A stretch of 64,000 nucleotides of DNA from Rhynchopus euleeides (Eukaryota; Euglenozoa; Diplonemea; Diplonemida; Diplonemidae), in the NCBI GenBank assembly GCA_963210315.1, contig OY723270.1, positions 1,054,001 through 1,118,000 on the forward strand, in the 5' to 3' direction. Each line of letters opens with the position of its first letter. Within the stretch, counting starts at the first letter, position 1. Position numbers and translations under genes: made by a program. This document shows positions 43,001 to 50,284 of the stretch, piece after piece. Under the pieces are notes generated by a model that did no database searches, was not told the origin of the DNA, and was given only the letters and a program-made list of their open reading frames with translations.

Positions 43001-43245
43001 CTGGGCCGGCTATGGGCCGATCTCGCCCGTACTGGGCCGGCTATGGGCCGATCTCGGCAGTGCTGGGACGGCTATGGGCCGATCTCGCCCGTACTGGGCC
43101 GGCTATGGGCCGATCTCGGCAGTGCTGGGCCGGCTATGGGCCGATCTCGCCCGTACTGGGCCGGGTCCAGGAGTGGTGTCCAGACCCTGGGCCGACCCAG
43201 GCTGTGGGTGGTGCATTTTGGTGCATTTTCCGTCGGTTTAGGTGA
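28009..43245 (+). CDS. Giant secreted VWA/Cys-rich/EGF-like protein, C-terminus replaced by satellite
   Basis: The start MMQRHAVLLVLGMAVGGHA is a clear signal peptide. Genuine coding runs to about 41646 (4,546 residues, no introns). There are four modules, each a Cys-rich segment with C-x-W repeats followed by a von Willebrand A domain with MIDAS motif DGSGSM: about residues 270-520, 848-1094, 1410-1655 and 1971-2215. The later conserved Asp lies in ADGGLTD. A Thr/Pro/Ala linker (about 2283-2350) leads into about 40 EGF-like modules of the pattern DEC...AGQTC.DPD...DWxCxCxPP. A different Cys-rich insert, with CNPTKDRSDWCYVDMN, sits near residues 2800-2895. Such proteins act in adhesion or matrix. 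At 41647, right after the C of a DWEC motif, the frame enters a 31-bp satellite and continues 533 more residues of satellite peptide to a stop in the element's terminal region. The natural C-terminus, and any membrane anchor, is missing. Confidence 0.85.
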   Translation: MMQRHAVLLVLGMAVGGHALCADHADQAGCSGDAECLWSPKWLPDLCAENPCTGMISGEMCVTTAVEMPYPCQAPAGDADFCKVEVCTYNPSARPSCAVSHCMHFDGQACNTDSTGACQWAATGDVSKLAPSEQATKCVEDHCVGVKEEALCGKTSGCVWGSGKCTRTACAANNDELLCQKDPRCAWEFMWEFGECKETECGAVAYSKCNANAKCMQDAANKACVPRTCDKHNQPTPDRCACSDDPDCTWHEGTSSYCTDPKFDACADLDVAFILDGSGSMRRSFGMHPHGFFGLMETLREWMKTVPLTGDDHTVGAKIDQATSSGKGFRITFIQFSMADATPAQDHPTGCAVGQCTDGLLSGNREELHGDIDWHEANFQAQWTYLHAAMQDVADHTFVATQSPAWRKHVVIVIADGGLTDIDGDACCETACKDPQCIDRDWRPEYPGQLDAAQAKLRTEDVTVFGIVMRRFSKHTFQDDNAEAKLKPLVTAPADTHFMNLMLDEIPTQVLDKLCDASSTFGKHLAAGAGQGQAGGGATGPSACAAETEQDKCKGLPGCVWDGGLSKCEGSACFGLCSETECKKNAGCEWKGTRCDPKPPGCANKGQADCASDAACLWDPVWAKGGCVENPCTPYSQQAACDGHVETMPSPCAEPAGQGNPEYCQLETCAYDPAGKTCAVKKCLEDGSKRCADKTECEWVPSVTPVPAGPPSTLVDFCGEKRCLATAQADCDKHAACKWDGKACGETECAKHRVQADCDKDDKCVLDMKATPEPTCVQTECSQKYSAQPDCDKDDKCMWNGKDTCVPKTCDKHGDKCACDADADCKWHHGAGGAYCAGTSYSNCPDLDIAFVLDGSGSMRRSFGSHPHGFFGLMETLREWMKTVPLTGDDHTVGAAATRDSGLRLTFIQFSMAEATPAQDHPTKCAVGECTDGLLSGRRDELQGDINWHEANHQAQWTYMHAALQDVADHTFLPSQSPSWRKHVVIVIADGGLTDIDGDACCETACKDPRCIDPNHKADYAKQLDAAQAKLRTEDVTVFGIVMRRFSQHTFQDDNAEAKLKPLVTQPADEHFMNLMLDEIPTEVLQKLCDPNSKFGKQLVSKAPGCDGYLQEGDCVADKACAWDATGRPAPCTESVCYPLCTEKECNAQGSCAWDGKMCEYKPGCQSKKQADCEKDTTCLWDPVWGKDGCVDNPCVDKKDEGDCTGASVDMPPPCQTPAGDPDYCKLDVCDYHKAGKTCAVKKCLEDGSKRCADKTECEWVVPAGTQAPAGPPSTLVNFCGEKRCLQTAQADCEKDAACKWDGKACGETECAKMRVQQDCEKDDKCVWDPTADPQTCVQTECAQKYSAQPDCDKDDKCMWNGKDTCVPKTCDKYGDKCACDADADCKWHHSQGGATCVATNFDACPDLDVAFILDGSGSMRRSFGSHPHGFFGLMETMREWMKTVPLTGDDHTVGAKITAKGKGFRITFIQFSMKDARPDQDHPMGCAVGACTDGLLSGRRDELQGDIDWHEANYQGQWTYLHDAMQDVADHTFLATQSPAWRKHVVIVIADGGLTDMDGDACCETRCQDPRCIDPNWAASDRTKLDAAQAKLRAEDVMVLGVVIRRFSKHTFQDDNAEVKLTPLVTAPADTHFMNVQLDELADKVLLKLCDASSTFGRVLVGGAGCGLYENAQDCGLDKACMWDAGKPALEACVESACYAKSCDEAKCTADKTCQWGATDKLCMPAETCRDKKQADCEKDTTCLWDPVWGKDGCVDNPCVDKKDEASCAGTSVTMPAPCTPPASDPDYCTLDVCVFLKDKTCAVTKCLEDGSKRCADKTDCQWVPTVTPVPAGPPSTLVGFCGEKRCLHTAQADCEKDAACNWDGKACVTDECALLGDEKTCDHNKKCHWTGPAAGCTKTECAVHSGTDVCTADAKCMWDGKDGPCVPKTCEKHQGRCDCQNDPDCAWHHDPTRSYCTGTSFNECEDLDIAFIIDGSGSMRRSFGSHPHGFFGMVEMLREWVKAVPLTGHDHKVGGAIPQNTPGLRLTFVQFSMADARPDQDHPMGCAVGQCTDGLLSGNREELFGDLDWHEANYQAQWTYLHDALNDVADHTFLPTQSPAWRKHVVMIVADGGLTDYDGDACTNGCGRGGDRNWQPRYHTSLLEGQAKLRDEDVTVFGIVIRRFSQHSFQDENAEVKLKPLISDPRDDHFINVELDRMKVDVLDSLCDANSKFGKYLVRPAAATCADLKEQGGCEGNSGCVWDAAGKACAKSVCYDLCTKDTCDTNVRCAWNATGSDCRELAPTEAPATGAPATLAPETAVPVTDAPATGAPGTPAPATPGPPTEAPGTDAPATDAPAPAPTPVPAVDECQKPDVGKVCADAGQTCADPDTKKDGDWKCVCQPPSKNAAVGKAAADCNVDECSLHSATCTGVGQTCVDDDKAKTDTWRCECVPPQTGAPGQAQPAVCKDPPGDCEAHGAVCHSAGQACTTGAADKDGKVECTCIPPAKAKAGGAPPAANTPAECVLDECVEVCPTCAKTAAAGQGVCEAAGQECEDLDTSPGSTRDWRCKCKPPQTGTQTMAAAECELDECKAVCPTCADKDGKNGNACEKAGQACVEKSVTVVSDWECHCVDPKVGTAVAAVAVCEEDECRTRGQVCVAAGQTCADKDTKKGGSWECQCPPPSATTAVGAAAVCEEDECTDPEVRKVCEGAGQTCVDPDSTGKGNWECRCKAPGHGSAVRHAVAECALDECVEVCPTCADKDGKTGNACTQAGQICEDPLPTHTNLNDWLCKCPPPSTKSSVTSVVPECTDGKDECVEPSDAVLCRHAPRYSEEGCLCMCGWTAKFTSTDPNFVQPTGPGTDGSPCEGGCCNPTKDRSDWCYVDMNSDYNRNKTQCLGGGGSLKHFCVPAGQVPADGGVPPRAGIPGVPNGQNNVCTDKGQKCVDPDMKTGNDWWCECVLPQTGPKGAQQPAVCEKDECVSHGAVCTQAGQKCVDKDKAVDNDWACECLTGAAANPQTGGVAECELDECVELCPTCAAEKKNGTMTDACAEAGQTCLDPVKTTKSLRDWTCTCPAPGKGQAVAQPAAACVLDECVEACPTCAGKTCSDAQQTCEDPDKSVAGTNNWRCVCAPPSRTTAVANAAVCEEDECEGRACVLGQVCYDPNLLQAGDWRCECVSPATGSAVMGNATCEEDECKAHGEECLNAGQTCEDPDKMKHDNWICRCIAPDRGVPGVRQPAECTPPEECADNFVCSGVGQHCEDPSAAVGDWECHCIAPYTGTAAQGKAADCTIDECAAVCPSCAKATQGTTAVCELHGQECTDPDKTRLGDWQCACKAPAVGSPAVGGAAKCELDECVAACPTCAGKTCSDAQQTCEDMSKNPKHVRDWVCKCAPPSTNTKTAAAVGTCLVDECASAGGGNAGVCGAANQTCMDPDPTTEGDWECVCPPPASGLGKGAAAEACVLNECTVVCATCADKDGSGDACAKVGQRCVDADHTSAGDWYCECTEGTGVSVGSAVPVCVLDECREQCPTCADTGGGNVCVKEGQTCEDVNTDARSTGDWYCRCPPPLQERRAKAALVVCSADECVEAVNGTVNGAVCVQHGQLCHDSHVDTLHDFDCVCPPPQHGTHTGSPASCTKDECVIHGDVCTKAGQTCLDPDTGVDNDWECVCPAPSTTTRLVGAADCLVDECDGNRHTCEGASPPQACVDTNRTQAGDWECVCQAPASGRAVAGAVGTCALDECEETCATCEKEVCRAAGQTCVDANPSLGSLNDWVCKCPPPSTMSAAANVAECPVDECTVHAHVCQAQHQRCVDPDHGASSLGDWRCECVAPATGRAIAQAASCAVDECKTHGHVCTGHGQTCVDTDKASGSTGNWECRCVAPATQTGVAGPAACSHVGECEDPVNAGVCESRGQVCEDPDAAALGDWRCVCTPPSRGVPAAGAAAKCVLDECAEICSTCAQDTCTEANQLCVDENKDPVTGLNSWECRCIAPSSGAQVGAAAQCTVNECELHGSTCTSAEQDCVDPDNAALGDWRCECRAPSVGKGTAAAAKCQTDECGFHEKTCADAGQVCYDPDRSSLSLGDWTCTCAAPWNGTAVAQPAACTVDECTLYGHVCTSVGQTCEDKEVGLKGFWKCACPPPNQKVAREGGPAACVVDECEGPGAVCGQSGQTCEDLDTRAESSGDWTCTCPPPSNRTARAHTAVCEVDECADPVKAGVCSAAGQRCVDANWEVADDWECHCVSEAGATGSAKGQAAVCLVDECRAHRAVCQAEGQSCLDTDKAELGTWECHCAHAGMTGVLAVGGPAACNPPSSECKIDRVRAVCTAAKQACYDGNLAGSNDWECECVAPATGAARKGAPTVCVLDECAHACPTCSNGVCKGAGQTCVDVNTDAGSLGDWQCVCAGDAKGAATAAVANCTLDECAKVCADCPGTTCSRAGTVCADTNTDARSLGDWECVCRAPATGRATQAVPACTVDECTVVGHECGAGQTCSDPNKLASAQGDWECLCPLPSAGRAVASPAVCIENECNVDGNFHTCEGAGQVCIDPNPTPGSKGDWECYGPISAVLGRLRADLGRTGPDMGRSRPYWAGYGPISAVLGRTWADLGSAGPAMGRSRPYWAGYGPISAVLGRLWADLARTGPATGRSRPYWAGHGPISPVLGRLWADLGSAGPAMGRSRPYWAGYGPISAVLGRLWADLARTGPAMGRSRQCWAGYGPISAVLGRTWADLARTGPAMGRSRQCWAGYGPISAVLGRTWADLARTGPAMGRSRQCWAGYGPISPVLGRLWADLGSAGPAMGRSRPYWAGYGPISAVLGRLWADLARTGPAMGRSRQCWAGYGPISAVLGRTWADLARTGPAMGRSRQCWAGYGPISAVLGRTWADLARTGPAMGRSRQCWAGYGPISPVLGRLWADLGSAGPAMGRSRPYWAGYGPISAVLGRLWADLARTGPAMGRSRQCWAGYGPISAVLGRTWADLARTGPAMGRSRQCWAGYGPISPVLGRLWADLGSAGPAMGRSRPYWAGYGPISAVLGRLWADLARTGPAMGRSRQCWAGYGPISPVLGRVQEWCPDPGPTQAVGGAFWCIFRRFR

Positions 43246-43484
43246 AAATTGTCGAATTTTGTCGAAATTTGACGACAGGTGACGAACAGCGAGAATCCCC
43301 GAAAAACCGGTTTTTAATTCATTTTTGGGGGGGGGTCTTCGCTGACGAAGTTTTTGTCGAAGACCCCTGTCGTCGTCGTCAGAACACTGCCGTCTTCGGT
43401 GAAAAACCCCCTGAAACAGCCGTTTTCCTAATTATGTGACGAACGACGAAGTTTGTCGAAGTTTGTCGACCAGCGAAGACCCCC
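41647..43484 (-). mobile_element. Partial satellite-bearing TIR element (array A plus left end)
   Basis: Array A (41647-43165, about 49 units) followed by the left terminal region (43166-43484), which ends GTCGACCAGCGAAGACCCCC. Orientation is opposite to copy 1. Arrays B and C, the core, the cyclase fragment and the right terminus are absent: the array abuts coding sequence of the giant gene directly. This cannot be a simple insertion. It implies deletion, recombination within arrays, or assembly collapse. Confidence 0.85.
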
Positions 43485-43800
43485 AGAGGGGGTCTTCGCT
43501 AGCCGGTGCAAAAAAGTGCAGGCTGGTGCAGGGCAAAATGGGCCGAAAATGGGTCAAATCGGAGGCAAAAAAAAGGGCGGGGAGTTGGGTGGCCCCTAGC
43601 TGGGAGCACGCATTTGGACCCAAAAAATAATGTCGAGCGGTCCCTGTGCATTGTTCAGCCCTCACAGGACGAGAAGGCACGGCGGGGCCCGTGTCACGGG
43701 TAAACATTGAGATCAACCTGTCATCCTGGGCCAAGCCAAGATGGGAGCTGGCCGCCTGGGGCAATGCAGGAGCAACGGCTAGTGCTCGTGCTGGCACGAA

Positions 43801-44270
43801 GCGGAGCCAGGCAGTGCTGTCCCGAGAACGGGCCGAGCCAGACAGTGCTGTCCCAAGGGTGGGCCGAGCCAGACAGTGATGTCCCGAGAATGGGCCGAGC
43901 CAGGCAGTGCTGTCCCAAGGGTGGGCCGAGCCAGACAGTGCTGTCCCGAGAACGGGCCGAGCCAGACAGTGCTGTCCCGAGAATGGGCCGAGCCAGGCAG
44001 TGCTGTCCCAAGGGTGGGCCGAGCCAGACAGTGCTGTCCCGAGAATGGGCCGAGCCAGACAGTGCTGTCCCGAGAATGGGCCGAGCCAGACAGTGCTGTC
44101 CCGAGAACGGGCCGAGCCAGACAGTGCTGTCCCGAGAACGGGCCGAGCCAGACAGTGCTGTCCCGAGGGTGGGCCGAGCTAGGCAGTGCTGTCCCGAGAA
44201 TGGGCCGAGCCACGCAGTCCTGTCCAGAGGGTGGGCCGAGCCAGGCAGTGATGTCCCGAGGGTGGGCCGA
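43801..44270 (-). repeat. Array C of copy 2
   Basis: About 15 units of 31 bp of the form GGGCCGAGCCAGACAGTGCT followed by GTCCCGAGAAT or variants. Confidence 0.92.
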
Positions 44271-44985
44271 CATCACATCCGGTCTCGGCCCGCTGTCTGG
44301 ACCGCAGCAACAAGAAATCTGCGCTGCATGCACAGGAGCAGGGGGACTTGGCCCGTCCGCACTCCGACATTGCACCGCGCTGCCCCAGCGCTCCAGATCA
44401 CAAGGCCCCCTGTGCCGCAGGAGGTGGAGACGTCGCACACCAGCAGGATGACGTCGCAGACCAGTTCACCACCCCCAACAGTAGGTCACACTCCGCCTCG
44501 CCTGTAGGCCGTCTACTGTATGCAGGAGTCTGCGTGTGTTGATAAAGACACACACGCCCGGCACACCTGATTCTATGGGCAGCGCTCGTAACTCTCTCGG
44601 CGCCAAGTCGAAGCTGAGCAAGATTTGGTTGGACGGTGCAAATATAGCTAGCCTTGCGGGCTCGCTAAGACACTCTCCGAGCTAGCTACATGAACACAAC
44701 ATTGCACATCGCACGGTTTCGAAGGATGGGTACGCGATGCGGGTTTAGGTCTTGTGCTAATGTTACACACAGAAAGATCCCTGACGGAGGGGATCGATGG
44801 AGGCACTGAGGAGATCATGACTGGGAAGGGGTCCTGCATCGAACCCCCTCTGAGTGGAGCAAACACTCGGTACTCCGGGCGCCACGTTCTGCTCGGCTGG
44901 ACATCACCCCGAGGTCGTGGCCACGGCCCCCGACCACTCACTGCGGGGAGCTTCCCGTCCAGACAGTGTCTGGACATCACTCCTG

Positions 44986-46235
44986 GGCTCGACCCACTGG
45001 GCCGAGCCGACGAGTCGTGTCCAGACACTGGGCCGAGCCCAGGAGTGATGTCCAGACCCTGGGCCGAGCCAGGGAGTGGTGTCCAGACCCTGGGCCGAGC
45101 CCAGGAGTGCTGTCCAGGCACTGGGCCGAGCTCAGGAGTGCTGTCCAGTCCCTGGGCCGAGCCAGGGAGTGGTGTCCAGACCCTGGGCCGAGCCCAGGAG
45201 TGCTGTCCAGACCCTGGGCCGAGCCAGGGAGTGGTGTCCAGACACTGGGCCGAGCCCAGGAGTGATGTCCAGACCCTGGGCCGAGCCAGGGAGTGGTGTC
45301 CAGACCCTGGGCCGAGCCCAGGAGTGCTGTCCAGACACTGGGCCGAGCTCAGGAGTGCTGTCCAGTCCCTGGGCCGAGCCAGGGAGTGGTGTCCAGACCC
45401 TGGGCCGAGCCCAGGAGTGCTGTCCAGACACTGGGCCGAGCCCAGGAGTGATGTCCAGACCCTGGGCCGAGCCAGGCAGTGGTGTCCAGACACTGGGCCG
45501 AGCCCAGGAGTGATGTCCAGACCCTGGGCCGAGCCAGGGAGTGGTGTCCAGACACTGGGCCGAGCCCAGGAGTGATGTCCAGACCCTGGGCCGAGCCAGG
45601 GAGTGGTGTCCAGACACTGGGCCGAGCCCAGGAGTGATGTCCAGACACTGGGCCGAGCCAGGGAGTGGTGTCCAGACACTGGGCCGAGCCCAGGAGTGAT
45701 GTCCAGACACTGGGCCGAGCCAGGGAGTGGTGTCCAGACACTGGGCCGAGCCCAGGAGTGATGTCCAGACCCTGGGCCGAGCCAGGGAGTGGTGTCCAGA
45801 CACTGGGCCGAGCCCAGGAGTGATGTCCAGACACTGGGCCGAGCCAGGGAGTGGTGTCCAGACACTGGGCCGAGCCAGGGAGTGGTGTCCAGACACTGGG
45901 CCGAGCCCAGGAGTGATGTCCAGACCCTGGGCCGAGCCCAGGAGTGCTGTCCACACTGGGCCGAGCCAGGGAGTGATGTCCAGACCCTGGGCCGAGCCAG
46001 GGAGTGGTGTCCAGACCCTGGGCCGAGCCCAGGAGTGCTGTCCAGACACTGGGCCGAGCTCAGGAGTGCTGTCCAGTCCCTGGGCCGAGCCAGGGAGTGG
46101 TGTCCAGACACTGGGCCGAGCCCAGGAGTGGTGTCCAGACCCTGGGCCGAGCCCAGGAGTGCTGTCCAGACACTGGGCCGAGCCAGGGAGTGATGTCCAG
46201 TCCCTGGGCCGAGCCCAGGAGTGCTGTCCAGACAC
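44986..46235 (-). repeat. Array B of copy 2
   Basis: About 40 units of about 31 bp of the form GGGCCGAGCCCAGGAGTGAT followed by GTCCAGACCCT or variants; the longest B array in the window. Confidence 0.92.
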
Positions 46236-46446
46236 TGACGATGTCCTGCCTCATACCCGCCATGCCCGCAATGCACTTCCGGATCACATGGTTGTGGATT
46301 TCTAGCGCCTTCCGCATTCCCTCGAAAGACTTCTCCAAGCAGAGGGTCGAGGCCTGCACGTCTGTGACCACGAGTGTCGTGATCTTCGTCTCTGTGGAGT
46401 AGTCATCGAAGAGCAGCGCCTGCTGGCTGTCTTCGTTCAGCATCCT
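46236..46446 (-). pseudogene. Captured cyclase fragment, copy 2
   Basis: Same truncated class III cyclase piece as at 5647-5858, on the minus strand, open and nearly identical (KALEIHNH instead of KALKIHNH). It is flanked by array A upstream and array B downstream exactly as in copy 1, so it was captured before the element multiplied. Confidence 0.65.
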
Positions 46447-46450
46447 ACGA

Positions 46451-46945
46451 CTAGGCCGGCTATGGGCCGATCTCGCCCGTACTGGGCCGGACATGGGCCG
46501 ATCTCGGCAGTACTGGGCCGGCTATGGGCCGATCTCGCACGTACTGGGCCGGCTATGGGCCGATCTCGCCCGATCTCGCCCGGCAGTGCTGGGCCGGCTA
46601 TGGGCCGATCTCGGCAGTGCTGGGCCGGCTATGGGCCGATCTCGCCCGTACTGGGCCGGCTATGGGCCGATCTCGGCAGTGCTGGGCCGGCTATGGGCCG
46701 ATCTCGCCCGTACTGGGCCGGACATGGGCCGATCTCGGCAGTGCTGGGCCGGCTATGGGCCGATCTCGGCAGTGCTGGGCCGGCTATGGGCCGATCTCGC
46801 CCGTACTGGGCCGGACATGGGCCGATCTCGGCAGTGCTGGGCCGGCTATGGGCCGATCTCGCACGTACTGGGCCGGACATGGGCCGATCTCGGCAGTGCT
46901 GGGCCGGCTATGGGCCGATCTCGCCCGTACTGGGCCGGGTCCAGG
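46451..46945 (-). repeat. Array A of copy 2
   Basis: About 16 units of GGGCCGGCTATGGGCCGATC followed by TCGGCAGTGCT or TCGCCCGTACT. The early part carries an irregular block CCCGATCTCGCCCGGCAG (about 46570), shared with the copy at 55345. Confidence 0.92.
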
Positions 46946-47258
46946 AGTGGTGTCCAGACCCTGGGCCGACCCAGGCTGTGGGTGGTGCATTTTGGTGCAT
47001 TTTCCGTCGGTTTAGGTGAAAATTGTCGAAATTTGTCGAAATTTGACGACAGGTGACGAACAGCGAGAATCCCCGAAAAACCGGTTTTTAATTCATTTTT
47101 GGGGGGGGGTCTTCGCTGACGAAGTTTTTGTCGAAGACCCCTGTCGTCGTCGTCAGAACACTGCCGTCTTCGGTGAAAAACCCCCTGAAACAGCCGTTTT
47201 CCTAATTATGTGACGAACGACGAAGTTTGTCGAAGTTTGTCGACCAGCGAAGACCCCC

Positions 47259-48010
47259 AGAGTGTCTAAATTAAAGCCAAAGGAGTACGATTTTGTCGTT
47301 CAGGCTACCTACCTGAACAGAATCTTGATATCATTTGCCCTTACCTCACCCCATTTCTTCCCACCTCGACTTTGCCGTTCGTTGTAAAACCCCTCCCGGC
47401 GTTGAACTTCAGCTGCCGGGAAGGGGGCCATTGCTTTGTTTCGTGTCTTCTCAATCCCTCCACAACCCTTCACTTCCCACATTGTGAGGCTGCTTGCTTT
47501 TCTTTTTTTTTTACGCACACGACTTTCGCGCGGAAAGTGTCATTCAGCTCTGCCAAACGTGCTCTACACACCACCCCCTTCATCAGGCAAGTGGGTTTGT
47601 AAGTGTGTGTGGAAGCGTCAACGCATCAAACGAAGTATCAACAGTAGAGAAAGAGCGGCAGAGTTGAAGTGACACTTTTCCCCCATCCCCCCTCGTGTTT
47701 TTGCTCTTGAACCCCGTTTGACTCTCGCCCAGCCCTTTTGAACCAATGAAGCACAAATTTGAGAATCCGACCCCGAATGCACCCTCCAGTGCGTTCTGGG
47801 CATATATGAAGGGTCCTGCCCGGCCCTCCGCCACCTAGCCCCATCTGATGGTGGCCCACCTCCCGATCCTTCCCACACACACTGAAGACCTTTCTTGCTG
47901 GTACTCCCTGTCTCCCGAAGCGTTCCCCCTGTTTCGTCAGCATCGCTTCACATTGTGCGTGCAGTGTCTCACACGCTTTGTCCGCGTTGTCCCATCTTCT
48001 CTCTCCGTTT
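47259..48010. other. Inter-element DNA with degenerate TIR fragment
   Basis: No gene seen. It starts with GTGTCTAAATTAAAGCCAAA and GGAGTACGATT, close to 13810-13839. Around 47510-47680 is a divergent member of the short TIR family, with CGCGCGGAAAGTGTCATTCA, CCAAACGTGCTC and GTGTGGAAGCGTCAACGCAT. The stretch 47690-48010 is ordinary pyrimidine-rich DNA. Confidence 0.45.
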
Positions 48011-48149
48011 GGGGGTCTTCGCTAGCCGGTGCAAAAAAGTGCAGGCTGGTGCAGGGCAAAATGGGCCGAAAATGGGCCAAATCGGAGGCAAAAAAAAGGG
48101 CGGGGAGTTGGGTGGCCCCTAGCTGGGAGCACGCATTTGGACCCAAAAG

Positions 48150-48335
48150 CGCCCTATCACTTCACAGCTACAACCGCTCTGATGAATTTCCTTTTGTTTG
48201 TTGCGTTGACGCTTCTACACACAAAACCCTGAACTGATCACACCCTGAGCCTGATGAAGGGTGGGGTTAGTGTATAGAGCACGTTTGGTTGCAGCTGTGG
48301 TGGGGCGCTTTCCGCTCACACGAGTGTGCTTAAAA
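48150..48335. mobile_element. Short TIR element (GCGTTGACGC family), complete copy
   Basis: Begins GCGCCCTATCACTTCACAGC, has the core GTTGCGTTGACGCTTCTACA, then GAGCACGTTTGGTTGCAGCT, and ends GGGGCGCTTTCCGCTCACAC then GAGTGTGCTT. The left end and the inverse of GGCGCTTT form imperfect inverted repeats. It sits in an A-run of the host element, which is intact in copy 2. A second, split copy follows head to tail. Confidence 0.75.
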
Positions 48336-48408
48336 AGCGCCCTATCACTTCACAGCTACAACCGCTCTGATGAATTTCCTTTTGTTTGTTGCGTTGACGC
48401 TTCTACAC
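48336..48408. mobile_element. Left half of a second short TIR element
   Basis: Repeats the first 73 bp of 48150-48335 up to GACGCTTCTACAC, then is cut by the YR retroelement. Its right half is at 52815-52952. Confidence 0.8.
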
Positions 48409-48445
48409 CAGGACCCTCATCCGGAGGGACGTGTCCGTCTCGTTC

Positions 48446-50284
48446 TCAACGAGGCGGGCGCGCTGGTAAAAGTGTGGGTGGCATCGACACTGGTGGCAAC
48501 TCCACGGGGTGTGTGGCCTGCGTCCCTCGCGTGTACGCGTCTGCGCGTTGGTCGTGGGTCGCAACCCAGTGTGGAATCAGTCGTATCTGCTGGCGGCGCG
48601 CTGTTGTGTATATCTCCTGCAGCAGAAGGTTGCCTCGGTAGTTGGCGCAGTGGCCCTTCCGGAGCGCGAACACCAGGCCGAGGTTGTCTATGTGGCAGGT
48701 CACGCTTGCCTCCCTCACACGCTGCATCATGCGCACCCCCTGCCACACTGCATACGCTTCCTTCAGGAAGATGTTCGTGTCCGCGTCGCTCCCTTCGAAC
48801 GCACCTTGGGACACTGACTCCCCTCCCGGTAACACGAGCACCGCCGCCCACGCCGTGGATGACGCGTCTGTCCAGAGCTCAATGGTCGGTGGCGGGTTCT
48901 GCGGCGTATACCACTCGTTGTCCTCGATGAGTCGTGTCCGCGCCACTGTCTCCGCCTGCACTGACGGAGGTACTGCGACCCTGGAGTCCCATCGGGCGTT
49001 GTTCGAGTGAGTCTGCTTCGCGATGCGCCGCACGAAGGACAACACGGCTGGCATGTAACACATCGGTGTCCGCATCACATACGACTGCCAGACGAAAGAC
49101 CCGAATACTCTGAACGCCCTGCGTGGTGTCGTGTGGCCGTTGACGACTTCCTTGTACTCTTCCCGTCCGAGGACTTTTTGCACCCAGGCTGTGTCCATGC
49201 GGAAACGGTGTCGCGTCAGGTCGAAGTGGATCCCGAACACTGTGAAGTCCTGCAGCGGCACGCCGTGTTGTGTGTCGTCGAAGTTCAGGGCGGCCCCCAC
49301 CTTCTCGCAGCGGCTGATGAAGTCGGCGTACCTCGCCTGTGCCTCTGGTAGGGAGTCTCCGACAGCGATGAAGTTGTCAATCCAGACTATTCCGTGCTCT
49401 GGCGGGAGCAGCAGGCGTGCGCTGCGGTTCGCGATTGCCGGGGAATGTGACCACCCCATGCACATGACAGTCAGGAAGGTCTTCACGAATGTCTTTCTCT
49501 CCCCGCCTAGGCGCACTTCGAAGTAGCGTTGGATCTCCTTGTGTACGGGGAACTGGTAGAACCAGCTGCGTGCATCTGCCATCACCACCCAGCTCGCCGC
49601 GGCCACTCGCTGTGTCACCTCCGTGATGTCCTGCAAACGCATGTCCGGTGGGCGTGTCATCAGTGCGTTTAGCCGCCTTGCGTCGACGATGAAACGTTGG
49701 CCCCCAGACTTCTTGGACACGGTGAACGCTGGCAGCGTGAGGTACGGGTGTGCATCCGCCTCCGTCAGGACGCCATACTCAACCAAGGTGTCCAGGTGGT
49801 GCAACATGTGGCGTGATACCTTCCTCCCCGTTTTACGTAGTTCTTGGCGGGCCTCGGGAAGCAGTGCGTCAGCGAAAGCGGCTGGCTTGGTGATGAGGTC
49901 CAGGACCCCCGTCAGTTCACCCTCGCTGTCCAACCGTCGCAGTTCCTTGAGATTGAGGCGTGAGGTGCAGATCTCCGCGATGTAGTCCTCTTCCTCCGGC
50001 AGCTCCGTCTTCGCGTTGGCTGGCCGTATCACCTTCCCCCCCGTGCACACACCCAAGTCCTCCCCGTAGAGGTCCTCGACACCCGGACCGTACGACTCTG
50101 CGCTATCCACCTCGCTCCACGCTTCCTCATCACTGGGTGGAGGGTCGGACGTGGCTTCGTCGGATGTGGCATCTTCGTAGTAGCGGCGCGCTGCGAACAG
50201 CCTCGTGGTCCCCGGGAAGTGGGTTGCTGTCAGGGGTTTTGGCTGTGTGCGCGTAGTCCCCCCTTGCTGTCGTTTTTTTTTTCT
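48446..50284 (-). CDS. Reverse transcriptase-RNase H of the YR retroelement
   Basis: Copies element RNA to DNA. The frame is open from the UGA at 50285-50287 to UGA at 48446-48448, about 612 codons. RT motif A is VMADARSWFYQFPV, motif B MGWSHSPAIANRSA, and motif C WIDNFIAVGD. The second catalytic Asp of the usual x-x-DD box is Asn here, which is unusual but occurs in some RT groups. RNase H follows with WTDASSTAWAAVLV, FLKEAYAVWQG, CHIDNLGLVFALRKG and DQRADAYTRG, giving the expected D-E-D-D set. An acidic N-terminal region precedes RT. There is no nearby ATG at the N-terminus. The frame equals that of the YR C-terminal part, from which only one UGA separates it, so readthrough is possible. 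Confidence 0.88.
   Translation of the reverse strand, partial: RKKKRQQGGTTRTQPKPLTATHFPGTTRLFAARRYYEDATSDEATSDPPPSDEEAWSEVDSAESYGPGVEDLYGEDLGVCTGGKVIRPANAKTELPEEEDYIAEICTSRLNLKELRRLDSEGELTGVLDLITKPAAFADALLPEARQELRKTGRKVSRHMLHHLDTLVEYGVLTEADAHPYLTLPAFTVSKKSGGQRFIVDARRLNALMTRPPDMRLQDITEVTQRVAAASWVVMADARSWFYQFPVHKEIQRYFEVRLGGERKTFVKTFLTVMCMGWSHSPAIANRSARLLLPPEHGIVWIDNFIAVGDSLPEAQARYADFISRCEKVGAALNFDDTQHGVPLQDFTVFGIHFDLTRHRFRMDTAWVQKVLGREEYKEVVNGHTTPRRAFRVFGSFVWQSYVMRTPMCYMPAVLSFVRRIAKQTHSNNARWDSRVAVPPSVQAETVARTRLIEDNEWYTPQNPPPTIELWTDASSTAWAAVLVLPGGESVSQGAFEGSDADTNIFLKEAYAVWQGVRMMQRVREASVTCHIDNLGLVFALRKGHCANYRGNLLLQEIYTTARRQQIRLIPHWVATHDQRADAYTRGTQATHPVELPPVSMPPTLLPARPPR

Larger units (their letters stand above)
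43488..47258 (-). mobile_element. Satellite-bearing TIR element, copy 2 (complete)
   Basis: Inverted relative to copy 1, starting GGGGGTCTTCGCTAGCCGGT and ending GTCGACCAGCGAAGACCCCC. AGA flanks both sides (43485-43487 and 47259-47261), a 3-bp target duplication. Order: right terminus, array C, core, array B, cyclase fragment, array A, left terminus. Arrays differ in length from copy 1 (array B longer, arrays A and C shorter), so they expand and contract independently. No transposase. Confidence 0.88.
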
